DNA of 64,000 bases from Oscillatoria sp. (GTDB taxonomy: Bacteria; Cyanobacteriota; Cyanobacteriia; Cyanobacteriales; Laspinemataceae), in assembly GCA_011390515.1 (NCBI GenBank), contig JAABSJ010000001.1:1-64000 (forward strand), written 5' to 3'. Below, one piece after another: positions 18,397-28,351 of this stretch. The translations under genes and the position numbers were made by a program. Position 1 is the first letter of the stretch; each line of letters opens with the position of its first letter. The notes beneath the pieces are model-generated. The model ran no database searches. It saw nothing but the letters and a program-made list of their open reading frames with translations, and was not told where the DNA came from.

Positions 18397-19617
18397 ATGA
18401 TGATTATCCGCCAACCCCTTTATATTTATCCTGGCGATCGCCTGGAATCAGAACTCGATCGCCTCCGTCAACTCTTCAGTGCCACAGGGATTAAATCTAG
18501 CGAACCCGGACCCCCTTTCAATAACTTTTTCCTGCTCGGACCCCGCACAGCTAGGACCGCTTCTCAACTCTTAAAACACTGGGGTTTAACCCTCAAGCAA
18601 TCCTCTAATTCTACCCCGATTATTGCCTGGGGCGTCTGGATGCCTTGTCAAGACAACCCACTCCCTGCTCCCTTGGTCCAAGTTTATCGTCCCCTGCGAC
18701 AATCGGGCGATCGTCCCCTGCTGATTTCCGAACAACCTTTGCAACCGGGAGAACTAATTATTGTGACTGAACACTGCGATTCCTTAGTGATGTTATCCCC
18801 CTCTGAAGTCACTCAAACTCTCCCGGATCACCTCCAATGGTTTGTCTGGCATTCTGACCTTTCTCTGAAAACTTTTAGGCCAATTTATGGTCAACCCTAT
18901 CCTAGAATTCCCCAACCCCCAATCCCCGTTAGTCCTCTCAAACATCCCGGTCCAATCCTCCGAACTTCCCCTCCCTGGTTAAGTGATTTTTATCCCGAAA
19001 TCACCTTTTCCTTAACCCCCAAAACTCCTTCGTTTCAACTGATTTCGCTCCTACCCTCCGAAGAATTAGCCGCCCTTACCCTGGCATTAAATAATGCCCC
19101 TTGGACTCGGCAAATTCAGGAAATCTCTAGTCACGATATCTGCAATCTTATCCCCTGGAGTCAATCCCGGACCTGTCCCGCTATTGTTAGACAAATGGTG
19201 TGGCAACTTCAGAATCCCAACTTGAAAAGAAAGGTTGCCGAACTCACCGGAATTCCGGTAACAGGTCGTCGAGAATTAATCTGTAGTCGCCTTCGTCCTG
19301 GCGATCGCCTGTTCCCCGGAAAAAATCCCCCCAGTGACGGCAAACTGAGGGTTCAACTTCATTGGGTCTTGCAAGTGCCTGATTCCCCACAACGTCCTTG
19401 GGATTTAACAGTTCGCTCTCCCAATTCTCCTGAAACCCCCCAAATTGTTTACGCCGCAAAACCCAATTCTGCCCTCTGCTTGTTAATTGGAAAAGACTCT
19501 TCCTACGAGATTCCTGAGATTCCCGAGGATGCCGGAGACCGCCTGTCCATTATGATGACTTTTGAGTCCACAATTGACCCTACTCATTCCCCCATTTCCG
19601 ACCCTAATTTTGGGTAA
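18397..19617 (+). CDS. Hypothetical protein
   Basis: About 406-aa ORF with codon usage like its neighbours. Confidence 0.6.
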   Translation: MMIIRQPLYIYPGDRLESELDRLRQLFSATGIKSSEPGPPFNNFFLLGPRTARTASQLLKHWGLTLKQSSNSTPIIAWGVWMPCQDNPLPAPLVQVYRPLRQSGDRPLLISEQPLQPGELIIVTEHCDSLVMLSPSEVTQTLPDHLQWFVWHSDLSLKTFRPIYGQPYPRIPQPPIPVSPLKHPGPILRTSPPWLSDFYPEITFSLTPKTPSFQLISLLPSEELAALTLALNNAPWTRQIQEISSHDICNLIPWSQSRTCPAIVRQMVWQLQNPNLKRKVAELTGIPVTGRRELICSRLRPGDRLFPGKNPPSDGKLRVQLHWVLQVPDSPQRPWDLTVRSPNSPETPQIVYAAKPNSALCLLIGKDSSYEIPEIPEDAGDRLSIMMTFESTIDPTHSPISDPNFG

Positions 19618-19775
19618 TTATATACAGTTAAAGCAGAGAAATATTTCCTTAAGATTTGAGCAATTTTTGCTGGCTCAACTCTTAGTAATTTGGAGGCTGA
19701 GTGATTTACAAAAGTCTGGGTTCCCCCCCGGTCTGACTCGTCCCACTAGGCCCTCCGGGGTTGAAAGTCAGCCCT

Positions 19776-20140
19776 GATTATAGCGAACCTAAATCATTCT
19801 GGCATAAAGATAGCGAGCAAGATGCTCGCACTACAAGACCAAAAGGCTTGGATCCATTGTCAAACTGATTTAGACTGGCTATATAGCAAGGTTGAGGGGA
19901 TGACCATTTAAGCGCTGCTTTTTTTAGAGCGGGGTAGCGATGCCACGGGAACCGCGCTGTTGAATTCGGGTTGAGAAAGCTCTAAAAACCTGTCTCTATT
20001 CGTTGTATAATTTAGAGAACAGTGCCTTTTATGGTTAAATATTATCCTAAATCGGAGGTCAGCGAACGGGATCAAGCGTTGATAGATAGTGTACATCGGG
20101 TGAATGCAGTCGATCGCGCCCCGGGAACCGCTATATAATT
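19776..20140. repeat. Two adjacent MITE-like elements with TATAGC...GCTATA ends
   Basis: tatagcgaacctaaatca...tgatttagactggctata then tatagcaaggttg...ccgggaaccgctata. Confidence 0.6.
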
Positions 20141-20561
20141 TCCGAAATGGCAGTTGGCACTCTGTCGGGACAAAGGAGATTTCTAAAATTGCCCGGGTTT
20201 GACCTGATTTGGGGACAGTCGGATCAACTAATCAGAGATGGGGGTCGCCGTGGGTAGGTCGGATCTAAACTTCCATTAGCCAAGAACTCTCGTGGACTGC
20301 TTCGGGAACTTGCTCAAAAACTCCGTAATTCCACCAATTGACAAAACCGCGCCTGTTTGGCACAAATTTTCTAAACAACAAATTAATAGATTACCATTGG
20401 TAAATTTCTACACAAAACAGACCCCAACGGTGAGACAATAGAGTTTAATAAGCCAGTAATTTTAGCTTCATCAATTCAGAGGCAGTTATCAGCTTACGAA
20501 TAGATTGAGGTCGTTATGTGGCGACGGCGCTGCAAGTATTGAGCCAATTAGAGGAGGGGTC

Positions 20562-22421
20562 ATGGCTGCGATTGTTCCCGATGCTGTCCCAGCAAAGGCA
20601 AGTCAGGGGGAAAAGAAAGTTTTTAAGTTGCTCCGAGATGAGTTGCCCGATGATTTTTTCATCTACTATGAGCCGAGCGTGAATGGGCTCTATCCCGACT
20701 TTATTATTATGGGTCCAACGTTTGGGGTGCTAGTCTTGGAGGTGAAAGGCTGGCGTGCCAACCAGATAGAAAGTGCCGATAACCAGTTTTTTCTGATCAA
20801 CCAAGGGGAGCAAATTGAAAGTTGTCAGTCTCCACTTCGGCAAGGTAAGGGCTACCTGGATGCGCTGCTGCACCAATTTAAAGGCTATTCTATTCTGTGC
20901 CAGGATGACGGCGAACATCAAGGAAAGTTGAGATTTCCGGTCGGGGTTGGGGCCATCATGACTGGAATAACCGAACCTGAAGCGCGGGTGGCTCATCTAT
21001 ATCCCCTACTCGAAAAACCACAGGTTTGTTATCGCGATGAATTGCTGGACTGGGAGGAGCTAGGAGAGAGCAGACTGATCAAGCGCTTAGAGCAATTCTT
21101 CACCCATCGGTTTAAGTTCTGGGGATTAGAAGAAGACCAAATCAGCACCATTCGCGGCATCATCCACCCCGAGGCCAAAATTCGGGAAGAATCCGCCCAA
21201 CCCACCAGCGTTCCGGTTGGACAAGAGGTCTCCCCCAACGCGCAGCGCATCCGCACCCTGGACCATAAACAAGAACAACTGGCTCGTTCGCTGCAATCTG
21301 GGCATCGGCTGTTTTGTGGGGTTGCGGGTTCCGGGAAAACCTTGATTTTGCTGAGTCGGGCCAAAATTCTTGCCCGTGGACTGTTCGCGAAACGGGTGCT
21401 GCTGCTATGCTTCAATATGACTTTGGCTTCTTGGTTGAGATCGCTCATCGAACAGGATGACAACCGGACCTACCAGGAACAAATCGAGGTGATGCACTTT
21501 CACGAGTGGGCCAAGTCGATTCTGGGCGGGCTACCCAATCCCCAGGTTTATAAGGAGAATTACGACGACTTGCTCGGTGAACGGCTCGTCAAGATTTTAG
21601 AGCAAATGCCGTTAGAAGATAAATGGGATGCGGTGCTGATTGATGAAGGCCATACATTCTCGCCATCTTGGTTTTCCGCTTGCCGACTCGCACTCAAAGA
21701 CCCGGAAGATGGAGATTTGCTGATCGTTTCTGATCGCTCCCAAAGTTTCTACAACCGTCAAAAATTCACTTGGAAATCTGTAGGCATCAACGCCCAGGGT
21801 CGGATGCGGAAGCTCAACCAAAACTACCGAAACACTGAGGAAATTTTATCTGCCGCTTGGGAAATGATTCAATCGTTGTGCGAAACTGACGACGATGAAA
21901 CCTTCCCAATTGTCGAACCGAAAAGCGCAATCCGACGCGGGAAACGCCCCCTCCTCCATCTGATGGACCACCGGCAGGCGGAAGTCGAAGGGGTACTCTC
22001 ACAAATTCAAGAGCTAGTTGCCCAAGGGTATCAGCCAGAGGATATTGCCATTATCTATCGCTATGTGGGCCCGCGTGAGCAGGATTCGTTCACTTACCTG
22101 ACCCAACAATTGGAAGCCTCGGAACTGGGTTGTTGCTGGATTACGAAAGGCGATGAGGAGAAAAGAAACTACAGCGCCGCGCAACGGGGAGTGCGAATTG
22201 TAACGGTCAAGTCAGCATTAGGACTAGAGTTCAAAGTGGTTATTGTGCTTTGGGTTCAACAGTTTGGTGCGAAGGTTGGTGTAGAAGATGCTGTTGATGC
22301 CAAACGGTTACTCTATGTTGCCATGACCCGCCCGCAAGACCTTTTACACCTGTTTGGGTCGGGAAATTTCTCTTTCCTTGAGGATTTACAAACCTGCGAA
22401 TGTTTAGATGTTGCCTGCTAA
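20562..22421 (+). CDS. NERD-domain nuclease fused to UvrD/Rep-like superfamily 1 helicase
   Basis: NERD: GLYPDFIIMGPTFGVLVLEVKGW; Walker A GVAGSGKTLILL; DAVLIDEGHTF; LLYVAMTRPQDLL; RBS gaggagg before ATG. Confidence 0.88.
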   Translation: MAAIVPDAVPAKASQGEKKVFKLLRDELPDDFFIYYEPSVNGLYPDFIIMGPTFGVLVLEVKGWRANQIESADNQFFLINQGEQIESCQSPLRQGKGYLDALLHQFKGYSILCQDDGEHQGKLRFPVGVGAIMTGITEPEARVAHLYPLLEKPQVCYRDELLDWEELGESRLIKRLEQFFTHRFKFWGLEEDQISTIRGIIHPEAKIREESAQPTSVPVGQEVSPNAQRIRTLDHKQEQLARSLQSGHRLFCGVAGSGKTLILLSRAKILARGLFAKRVLLLCFNMTLASWLRSLIEQDDNRTYQEQIEVMHFHEWAKSILGGLPNPQVYKENYDDLLGERLVKILEQMPLEDKWDAVLIDEGHTFSPSWFSACRLALKDPEDGDLLIVSDRSQSFYNRQKFTWKSVGINAQGRMRKLNQNYRNTEEILSAAWEMIQSLCETDDDETFPIVEPKSAIRRGKRPLLHLMDHRQAEVEGVLSQIQELVAQGYQPEDIAIIYRYVGPREQDSFTYLTQQLEASELGCCWITKGDEEKRNYSAAQRGVRIVTVKSALGLEFKVVIVLWVQQFGAKVGVEDAVDAKRLLYVAMTRPQDLLHLFGSGNFSFLEDLQTCECLDVAC

Positions 22422-22507
22422 AGGATGCTAAAACCTCAAGGACTGGACTTGCTTGCTCCAGAATAAATCGCACTCGTCACCCCTGATGATGACCCCAACC
22501 TAGAATG

Positions 22508-22656
22508 GTTGGGAGCATCTCCGTCAAAGGTCGCCCTCACCCTAAATCCCTCTCCCCTCATGGGAGAGGGACTTTGAATCCGGCTCCCCTTCTCCCCTGA
22601 AAGGGAGAAGGGGTTGGGGGATGAGGGCCAACTGTCCTTCTTGAGATGCTCCCCAA
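22508..22656. repeat. MITE-like inverted-repeat element
   Basis: GGGAGCATCTC ... GAGATGCTCCC ends around interior tctcccctcatgggagaggg. Confidence 0.55.
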
Positions 22657-22710
22657 TGGTTGAGGACAGGGACGGGGGAATTGCCAATAGATGCACTAGG
22701 GGATGTAATC

Positions 22711-23316
22711 ATGACGATCGCCACTCCGAAAAACTTAACCTTTGACCAATTTCTGGCGCAGTATCCCGAAGATGGGGGAGTTTACGAACTGGTGAATGGA
22801 GAACTGCTAGAAAGGCGCTCGACTCGAAATCATGATGATATTGCTGATTTTATTGCCGATGGGTTTAAAGGTGAAATCCACCGGCTGAATTTAAACTATG
22901 TGGTGAAAAATACAGCAGTAATTAGAACGGTGTCTGCTACAGGAATTGAGCAAGGGCGTCAACCGGATGTGGCGGTTATCGATCGCCATCTCTGGCGCAG
23001 GGATCGCTCGGACTACAATGCATTACGGGAACCGATTCAGGTGGCGGTAGAGGTGACTTCAACGAATTGGGAAGATGATTATCTGGATAAATTTGAGGAA
23101 TATCAACGGTTAGGAATTCCTGAATATTGGATCGTGGATTATTTAGCCATTGGCAGTCGAGAATTTCTAGGCAACCCGAAAGTGCCTACGGTTTTTGTAT
23201 TTAACTTAGAATCCTCGGGTCAATATCGGCGCACCCCGTTTACCGGAGGCGATCGCATCCTTTCCCCGACTTTCCCTGAACTGTCCCTGACGGCACAACA
23301 GGTTTTGACGGCTTAA
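22711..23316 (+). CDS. Uma2 family (DUF820) putative endonuclease
   Basis: YELVNGELLERRSTRNHDDIADFI...QPDVAVI...PIQVAVEVTSTNWEDDYLDKFEEYQRLGIPEYWIVD. Confidence 0.9.
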   Translation: MTIATPKNLTFDQFLAQYPEDGGVYELVNGELLERRSTRNHDDIADFIADGFKGEIHRLNLNYVVKNTAVIRTVSATGIEQGRQPDVAVIDRHLWRRDRSDYNALREPIQVAVEVTSTNWEDDYLDKFEEYQRLGIPEYWIVDYLAIGSREFLGNPKVPTVFVFNLESSGQYRRTPFTGGDRILSPTFPELSLTAQQVLTA

Positions 23317-23365
23317 CCTCCGGATTTAATCGCAACTTTTTGGGTCAATTTAGGCGCAATCATCC

Positions 23366-24289
23366 CTATTCAATCGCTCTTTCTACCCACTCCACGATCG
23401 CTTGATTGACAAACTCCGGACTTTCATCATAGACCACATGACCGGCATCGGGAATTGTTACCAATTGGATGTTAGAATTTAAGGCTGCCAATTTCACCGC
23501 GCTCCTAAAGGGAACAATCCGGTCCGCTTCTCCCCAGAGTAATAAAATAGGGAGGGTTAATCCCGGTAATAAATCTTTGAGAATGGGGCTATATTCCGGG
23601 TCGCTGCGGGTGAGGGAGAGGCGATAAAAGACTTGCAATGCTCCTTGGTCCCGTGCAGGGGTGGCAAAGATTTCGACTAATTCATCATCCACTAATTCAG
23701 GATTTTGATAGATTTTTCGCAGAACACCCCTTAATAAACCCGGTTGCCGGACGATTTTAAATAGCGGCCATAATAACAGGGGAGATGAGAAAAATTGCTC
23801 GATCGCCCTCGCCCAAGCGGGAGGTTGTCTCGGTTGCGGGTCCGGGAGAGTTAGCATGACTAATCCTTGGGCCATTTGGGGATAGGTTGCCACCGTAGTT
23901 AAGGCAATTAATGCACCGAGAGAATGGCCGATGACGACAGCAGGTTTTGCAATGAAACTTCGCCAAAAATCATAGACTAATTCGGCCCATAAACTGACGC
24001 GATAATTGGCGGAGGCTTTTTCGGAAGCACCAAAGCCTAAAAAGTCTAGGGCGTAAATTGTATGATATTCGCTAATCGGTCTTAAATTGAACCGCCATTG
24101 TCCCAAGGAAGAACCGAATCCATGTAGGAAAATTAAGGGGATGGCATTCGCTTTAGCTTGAGGCGATCGGATATAGGTGTAACGGATTTGATATCCGCGC
24201 CAAATCCAATCCCGTTGAGCGCCGAGGGGGGGTGTGTTGGAGGGTGTGTTGGGTTGCGATCGCATGGTTAGGGGTTGGTCATTTGTCAT
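23366..24289 (-). CDS. Alpha/beta hydrolase
   Basis: LIFLHGFGSSLGQWR; VVIGHSLGALIAL; LLLWGEADRIVP; DAGHVVYDESPE. Confidence 0.9.
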   Translation of the reverse strand: MTNDQPLTMRSQPNTPSNTPPLGAQRDWIWRGYQIRYTYIRSPQAKANAIPLIFLHGFGSSLGQWRFNLRPISEYHTIYALDFLGFGASEKASANYRVSLWAELVYDFWRSFIAKPAVVIGHSLGALIALTTVATYPQMAQGLVMLTLPDPQPRQPPAWARAIEQFFSSPLLLWPLFKIVRQPGLLRGVLRKIYQNPELVDDELVEIFATPARDQGALQVFYRLSLTRSDPEYSPILKDLLPGLTLPILLLWGEADRIVPFRSAVKLAALNSNIQLVTIPDAGHVVYDESPEFVNQAIVEWVERAIE

Positions 24290-24334
24290 TTGTCATTTGT
24301 CGTTGGTCATTGGTCATTTGTCATTTGTCGTTAT
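24274..24334. repeat. Heptamer short tandem repeat (TCATTTG / TCATTGG / TCGTTGG)
   Basis: ggtcatttgtcatttgtcatttgtcgttggtcattggtcatttgtcatttgtcgtt. Confidence 0.9.
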
Positions 24335-24585
24335 CCTCGTGAGGGGGCTGAAGCCCCCTCACGAGAAAACCCGGACCAAGACATCGGGGATGGGACCGTT
24401 CGTGAGGACCCCACCCTAACCCGAACCTTGGGAAGGGGAGGGGACCGGAGGATGGGACTATTATTGTATGGATTGCCAATTTATGGCGAGGGACTCCAGT
24501 CTGTTACAAACTGTCATGAATTTGGGGCGCGTCAAGGGGTATAGTAAAAATGATCGCCTCTTTGCGCTGTTGAGGAATCGTTCTC

Positions 24586-25254
24586 TTGCCAAAATCGTCA
24601 TCTGCAAAACCCGACCTTCCCGCCCCCCGAATCCTTGCAATTATTAATGGCAAGGGGGGTGTGGGGAAAACCACGACTTCAGTTAATCTCGCTGCTACGT
24701 TTGCCGAGCACCAGCGCATCCTCCTGGTGGATGCCGACCCTCAATCTTCGGCGACTTGGTGGGTTCAGCGTAGCAAAAAAGGCTTTGCTTTCGATCTGGC
24801 GCAGGAGACGGATCCGAGTCTCTTGAGTCAATTACGCCAGGTTGAAGGTTACGATTTAATTGTGGTGGATACTCCTCCGGCATTGCGATCGCAGGCGTTA
24901 GCGGCGGTGGCGAGTGCAGCGGATTATGTCCTCCTGCCGACTCCCCCGGCACCGATGGATTTAGCGGCGCTGATTGAAACCGTGCGCGAGGCGATCGTCC
25001 CCGTGGCGGTGCCGCATCGGGTGGTTCTGACTCGGGTGGATTCCCGGTCTTTGGGGGAGGCGCTAGAGGCTCAAAACACGCTGATGGAAGAAGGAATCCC
25101 CACCTGCCATGCGTTCGTTCGGACTTTTAAAGCGCATGAACGGGCGGCCCTCGATGGGGTGGCGATCGCCCAATGGCGTGGCAAAAATGCCAAAGAAGCT
25201 CAGGCGGATTATCGTCGAGTAGCTGATGAATTACAGCGTGATTGGAGAAACTGA
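24586..25254 (+). CDS. ParA-family ATPase (candidate McdA-like), TTG start
   Basis: ILAIINGKGGVGKTTTSVNLAATFAE; LLVDADPQSSATWW; LIVVDTPPALRSQAL. Confidence 0.88.
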   Translation: MPKSSSAKPDLPAPRILAIINGKGGVGKTTTSVNLAATFAEHQRILLVDADPQSSATWWVQRSKKGFAFDLAQETDPSLLSQLRQVEGYDLIVVDTPPALRSQALAAVASAADYVLLPTPPAPMDLAALIETVREAIVPVAVPHRVVLTRVDSRSLGEALEAQNTLMEEGIPTCHAFVRTFKAHERAALDGVAIAQWRGKNAKEAQADYRRVADELQRDWRN

Positions 25255-25955
25255 TGCCTAGAAAAAAAATTGCCGATTTAATCAGAAATGAAGCCCAAAA
25301 ACCAGCAGATTCCGAAGTAGAATTGGCTGAAACTATTCAATCTGAACCGATTGAAGCAGCCGAAGAAACTTTAGGTTCGGAGTTAGAAGCAACGGTGACA
25401 GAGTTGCAGACGGCGTTACAGGAAGCTCGGGAAAAAGATGGCGCTCTCGATCGCACCCTGGCCGAAGTTCAATCCGAATTAGAGCAACATCGGAGTCTGA
25501 TCCAAAATTTAGAGGGTCAACTCAATCAAGCCGAGCAGCGCAATGAAGAATTCGGTCGTCTCAATGCGGATTTACAGCAGCAATTGCAGGACCAAAAAAC
25601 TCAGGTAAAAAAACTAGAGTCGGAATTAGCCGCGGCGAAAAAAATCGCCGATCAAGAAAAAGATGCCCAAACGAAGTTAACTACTGAGTTGGAAAAACAA
25701 AAACAAATTAATCAAAAACTTACCGAAGAGGTTCAGCAAATCTCTCAAGTTCGTGACGAATTAGAGGAGACAAAAAAATCGGCAATTCAACTGGCAGCAG
25801 CGAATGAAAAAGCCCTGCAAGAGTTGACGCAACTTCAACAAAAACAGCCTTCGTCTAACCCGAAAAATTTACCGATGAGAATATCTCGTCCGACGACGGC
25901 AGATCAAAATACTTTCCCTCCGTTTTCCACAACCGACCTGACTTGGATGGATTAA
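25254..25955 (+). CDS. Coiled-coil partner protein of the upstream ParA (candidate McdB-like)
   Basis: TGATG stop/start overlap with the ParA gene; basic N-terminus MPRKKIADLIRNEAQ, long Q/E-rich coiled coil, C-terminal ...TTDLTWMD. Confidence 0.75.
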   Translation: MPRKKIADLIRNEAQKPADSEVELAETIQSEPIEAAEETLGSELEATVTELQTALQEAREKDGALDRTLAEVQSELEQHRSLIQNLEGQLNQAEQRNEEFGRLNADLQQQLQDQKTQVKKLESELAAAKKIADQEKDAQTKLTTELEKQKQINQKLTEEVQQISQVRDELEETKKSAIQLAAANEKALQELTQLQQKQPSSNPKNLPMRISRPTTADQNTFPPFSTTDLTWMD

Positions 25956-26003
25956 TCCCAAGGAGCAGTCGCCCCTTGGGTGACTACCGAGGGATTTGAT
26001 CCC

Positions 26004-27710
26004 TCAATCTGAAGTTTTAATCAGATCGATCGCCGCCACTACTTGTTGGATGGCAACCGCTTGTTCGTGGGTGGCGAGGGAAATTTCCTCAGTGCTGGCG
26101 GTCACTTCGTCGATCGCCTTGAGCACTCCGGTTAAGGAAACGGCAGTTTCTTGAACAATTTCAAAATTGACCTGCACGGTTTTTGTTCCTTCTTGCGTCG
26201 CCTTGGAGGTGGCAACAACGGAGTTTTGGATATCTTTTAATAAGATATTAATTCTATCGGCACTTTGGCGCGAGCGATCGGCAAGTTTGCGAATTTCTGT
26301 AGCAATCACGGAAAAACCTTTTCCGCGATCTCCGGCACGGACTGCCTCCACGGCAGCATTGAGGGCTAACATATTGGTTTGATCCGCCAAACTCCCCACG
26401 AGGGAGGCGATCGTCCCAATCTGACGCGCCCCTTCGTGGAGATGGTCGATTTGGAGGGCGATCGCTTCTACATTGTCTTTGAGGGTCGTCATTCCCTCCA
26501 GGGTGCGCTCAACCGATCGCGTTCCTCCCGTGGCGATCGTTTGCGCTTCTTGAACCCCAAAATTCGCCGTGGCACAGGAAGAAGCAACTTGTCGCGAAGA
26601 TGCCTTTAATTCATTCATTTGCTCCAATGCCTCCTCGACTGCCCTCCGTTGACACTGTTCAGTTTGCAATGCCGCAGTTTGGGCCTGTAATAAAGCCGAT
26701 TTTTCCTGGATTTGTTGTTCCAACTCATCGGTTTGGACGATCGCTTTATTCGTCAGAGGACGAAGCAAGATTACCATCCCTCCAGTTCCCAACAGCGTCA
26801 GAATGGCAATGGCAATCCCTGTATCGAAAATCTGTTTCTGCACAGGTTGATAGAGTTCCTGACGCTCCATTTTCACCGCTAATCCCCAATTGGCAATGGC
26901 GATCGGATTAAAGGCAATCACTTCGGGAATATCGCTCATCCGGTCCGATTGCATCAATCCCGCTTCTCCCGCTACTGACCTTTCTATAGCATTTTCCACC
27001 GCCCTAGAGATGCGATTAGGGTTATTAATTGCCTCAAAAAAAATTTGCACTCTCCCATTGGTCACCGTTCCTAAAATAATCTCCCCCGTTTCTCCTACCC
27101 CAGAATGATTTTGAACGATTCTTTCTAATCGCGAAACTTCAAATAACACCAAATCTCTACCGATTACCTGTCCAGTTTCGTTGGTGATCAGCGTTCCCAC
27201 AATTAAATAAGAAATTCCCGCCATCTCGACGGGACCAATAAACACCGATTGGTTCCCTCCCGATGGCATGATTTGCCAAAATTCCTCGGGAATAGCTAAT
27301 CCGATTTGAGTCACGGGTTGTCCATTCACATCAAACCGCATAATCCCTTCAATCTCCTCTGATTGATTGAGGGCATCGGTTAAAATATCTGTCGAAACCT
27401 GAACTACTTCATTCCGTTGAATTTGCCCTTGATTATACGCTAATAACTGATTCCGCGCTCGGGTGCGACTGGCAATTTGTCCTCCAATATCCTGAGCTCT
27501 TAAGAGGAATTCTTCGATGGCCAGGGTGCGAGTTTGGGCCGCAAATTCCAGATTGTGTTCCTCTGCTTGTTTGAGTCGTTGCGACAGGGGCATAATACTG
27601 GCGATCGCCACACTCGCACCCATCGCTAAAGCTCCCAAGGCAGAATAAATCAGCAATCTGCTCTGTAACTGCAAAGCCGAGTTTTGCTTTCCTTGATCAG
27701 TCTTCGCCAT
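26004..27710 (-). CDS. Methyl-accepting chemotaxis protein (extracytoplasmic sensor, TM, signalling domain)
   Basis: IASLVGSLADQTNMLALNAAVEAVRAGDRGKGFSVIATEIRKLADRS signature. Confidence 0.93.
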   Translation of the reverse strand: MAKTDQGKQNSALQLQSRLLIYSALGALAMGASVAIASIMPLSQRLKQAEEHNLEFAAQTRTLAIEEFLLRAQDIGGQIASRTRARNQLLAYNQGQIQRNEVVQVSTDILTDALNQSEEIEGIMRFDVNGQPVTQIGLAIPEEFWQIMPSGGNQSVFIGPVEMAGISYLIVGTLITNETGQVIGRDLVLFEVSRLERIVQNHSGVGETGEIILGTVTNGRVQIFFEAINNPNRISRAVENAIERSVAGEAGLMQSDRMSDIPEVIAFNPIAIANWGLAVKMERQELYQPVQKQIFDTGIAIAILTLLGTGGMVILLRPLTNKAIVQTDELEQQIQEKSALLQAQTAALQTEQCQRRAVEEALEQMNELKASSRQVASSCATANFGVQEAQTIATGGTRSVERTLEGMTTLKDNVEAIALQIDHLHEGARQIGTIASLVGSLADQTNMLALNAAVEAVRAGDRGKGFSVIATEIRKLADRSRQSADRINILLKDIQNSVVATSKATQEGTKTVQVNFEIVQETAVSLTGVLKAIDEVTASTEEISLATHEQAVAIQQVVAAIDLIKTSD

Positions 27711-27806
27711 TCCAACCCCTTGCTACGTTCTGTGCGAAGTAGAGCGACATAAACAAACTTAATCCCCCTGAACAGTCGAAAAACTGTCATTCGCGCTTCT
27801 TATACG

Positions 27807-27925
27807 GAATCCGGTTGTGATAGGTCTATAAAAACCCACACCCTCAAGGGTCTGGCTCCACAGACGAAGCCCGCCTGCGCGGGCTAAAGAGAAAATCGAC
27901 TTTTTACAACCGGATTTGGTATTAT
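27807..27925. repeat. MITE-like element with AATCCGGTTGT inverted ends
   Basis: atacggaatccggttgtgatagg ... tttttacaaccggatttggtat. Confidence 0.75.
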
Positions 27926-28351
27926 GCGGGAATGCAAGCATTTTTTGTTGAGGATTACAGTTCGGTTGAATTATGCCACCCTGCTTATCTGTGTTTTTCT
28001 CCTCTATTTTATCCAGAATTTAGTTTTTTTGCGAGGCAAAATTGATCGATGAATCCGATCACTCCCTCTCAGATGCTCCTCTTGATGTGCAATCAGTGCT
28101 ATCCCAGAAACCCCGAAATTACTGGAAAATTTCGATAGTCCTGCGAGGGCAATCCCCAGACCCATTGTCTCAATTTATATCTGGATTCAGTAAATTTAAC
28201 CAGAATGACTTCAACAGGCCGTACAATCACTGATTTCGTTAAAGATTCTACCCCATTCAAATCTTCAATAGGTGAAATCTACTTTGATTTAAGTTGGACT
28301 ATCGGGCTTTAGAACAAAATTTTTCTCGGTTTCTTTGAGTTAATTATTGCT

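Noticed and set aside
21029-21463. Antisense 144-aa ORF
   Set aside because: Lies fully opposite the NERD-helicase coding region; no family features.
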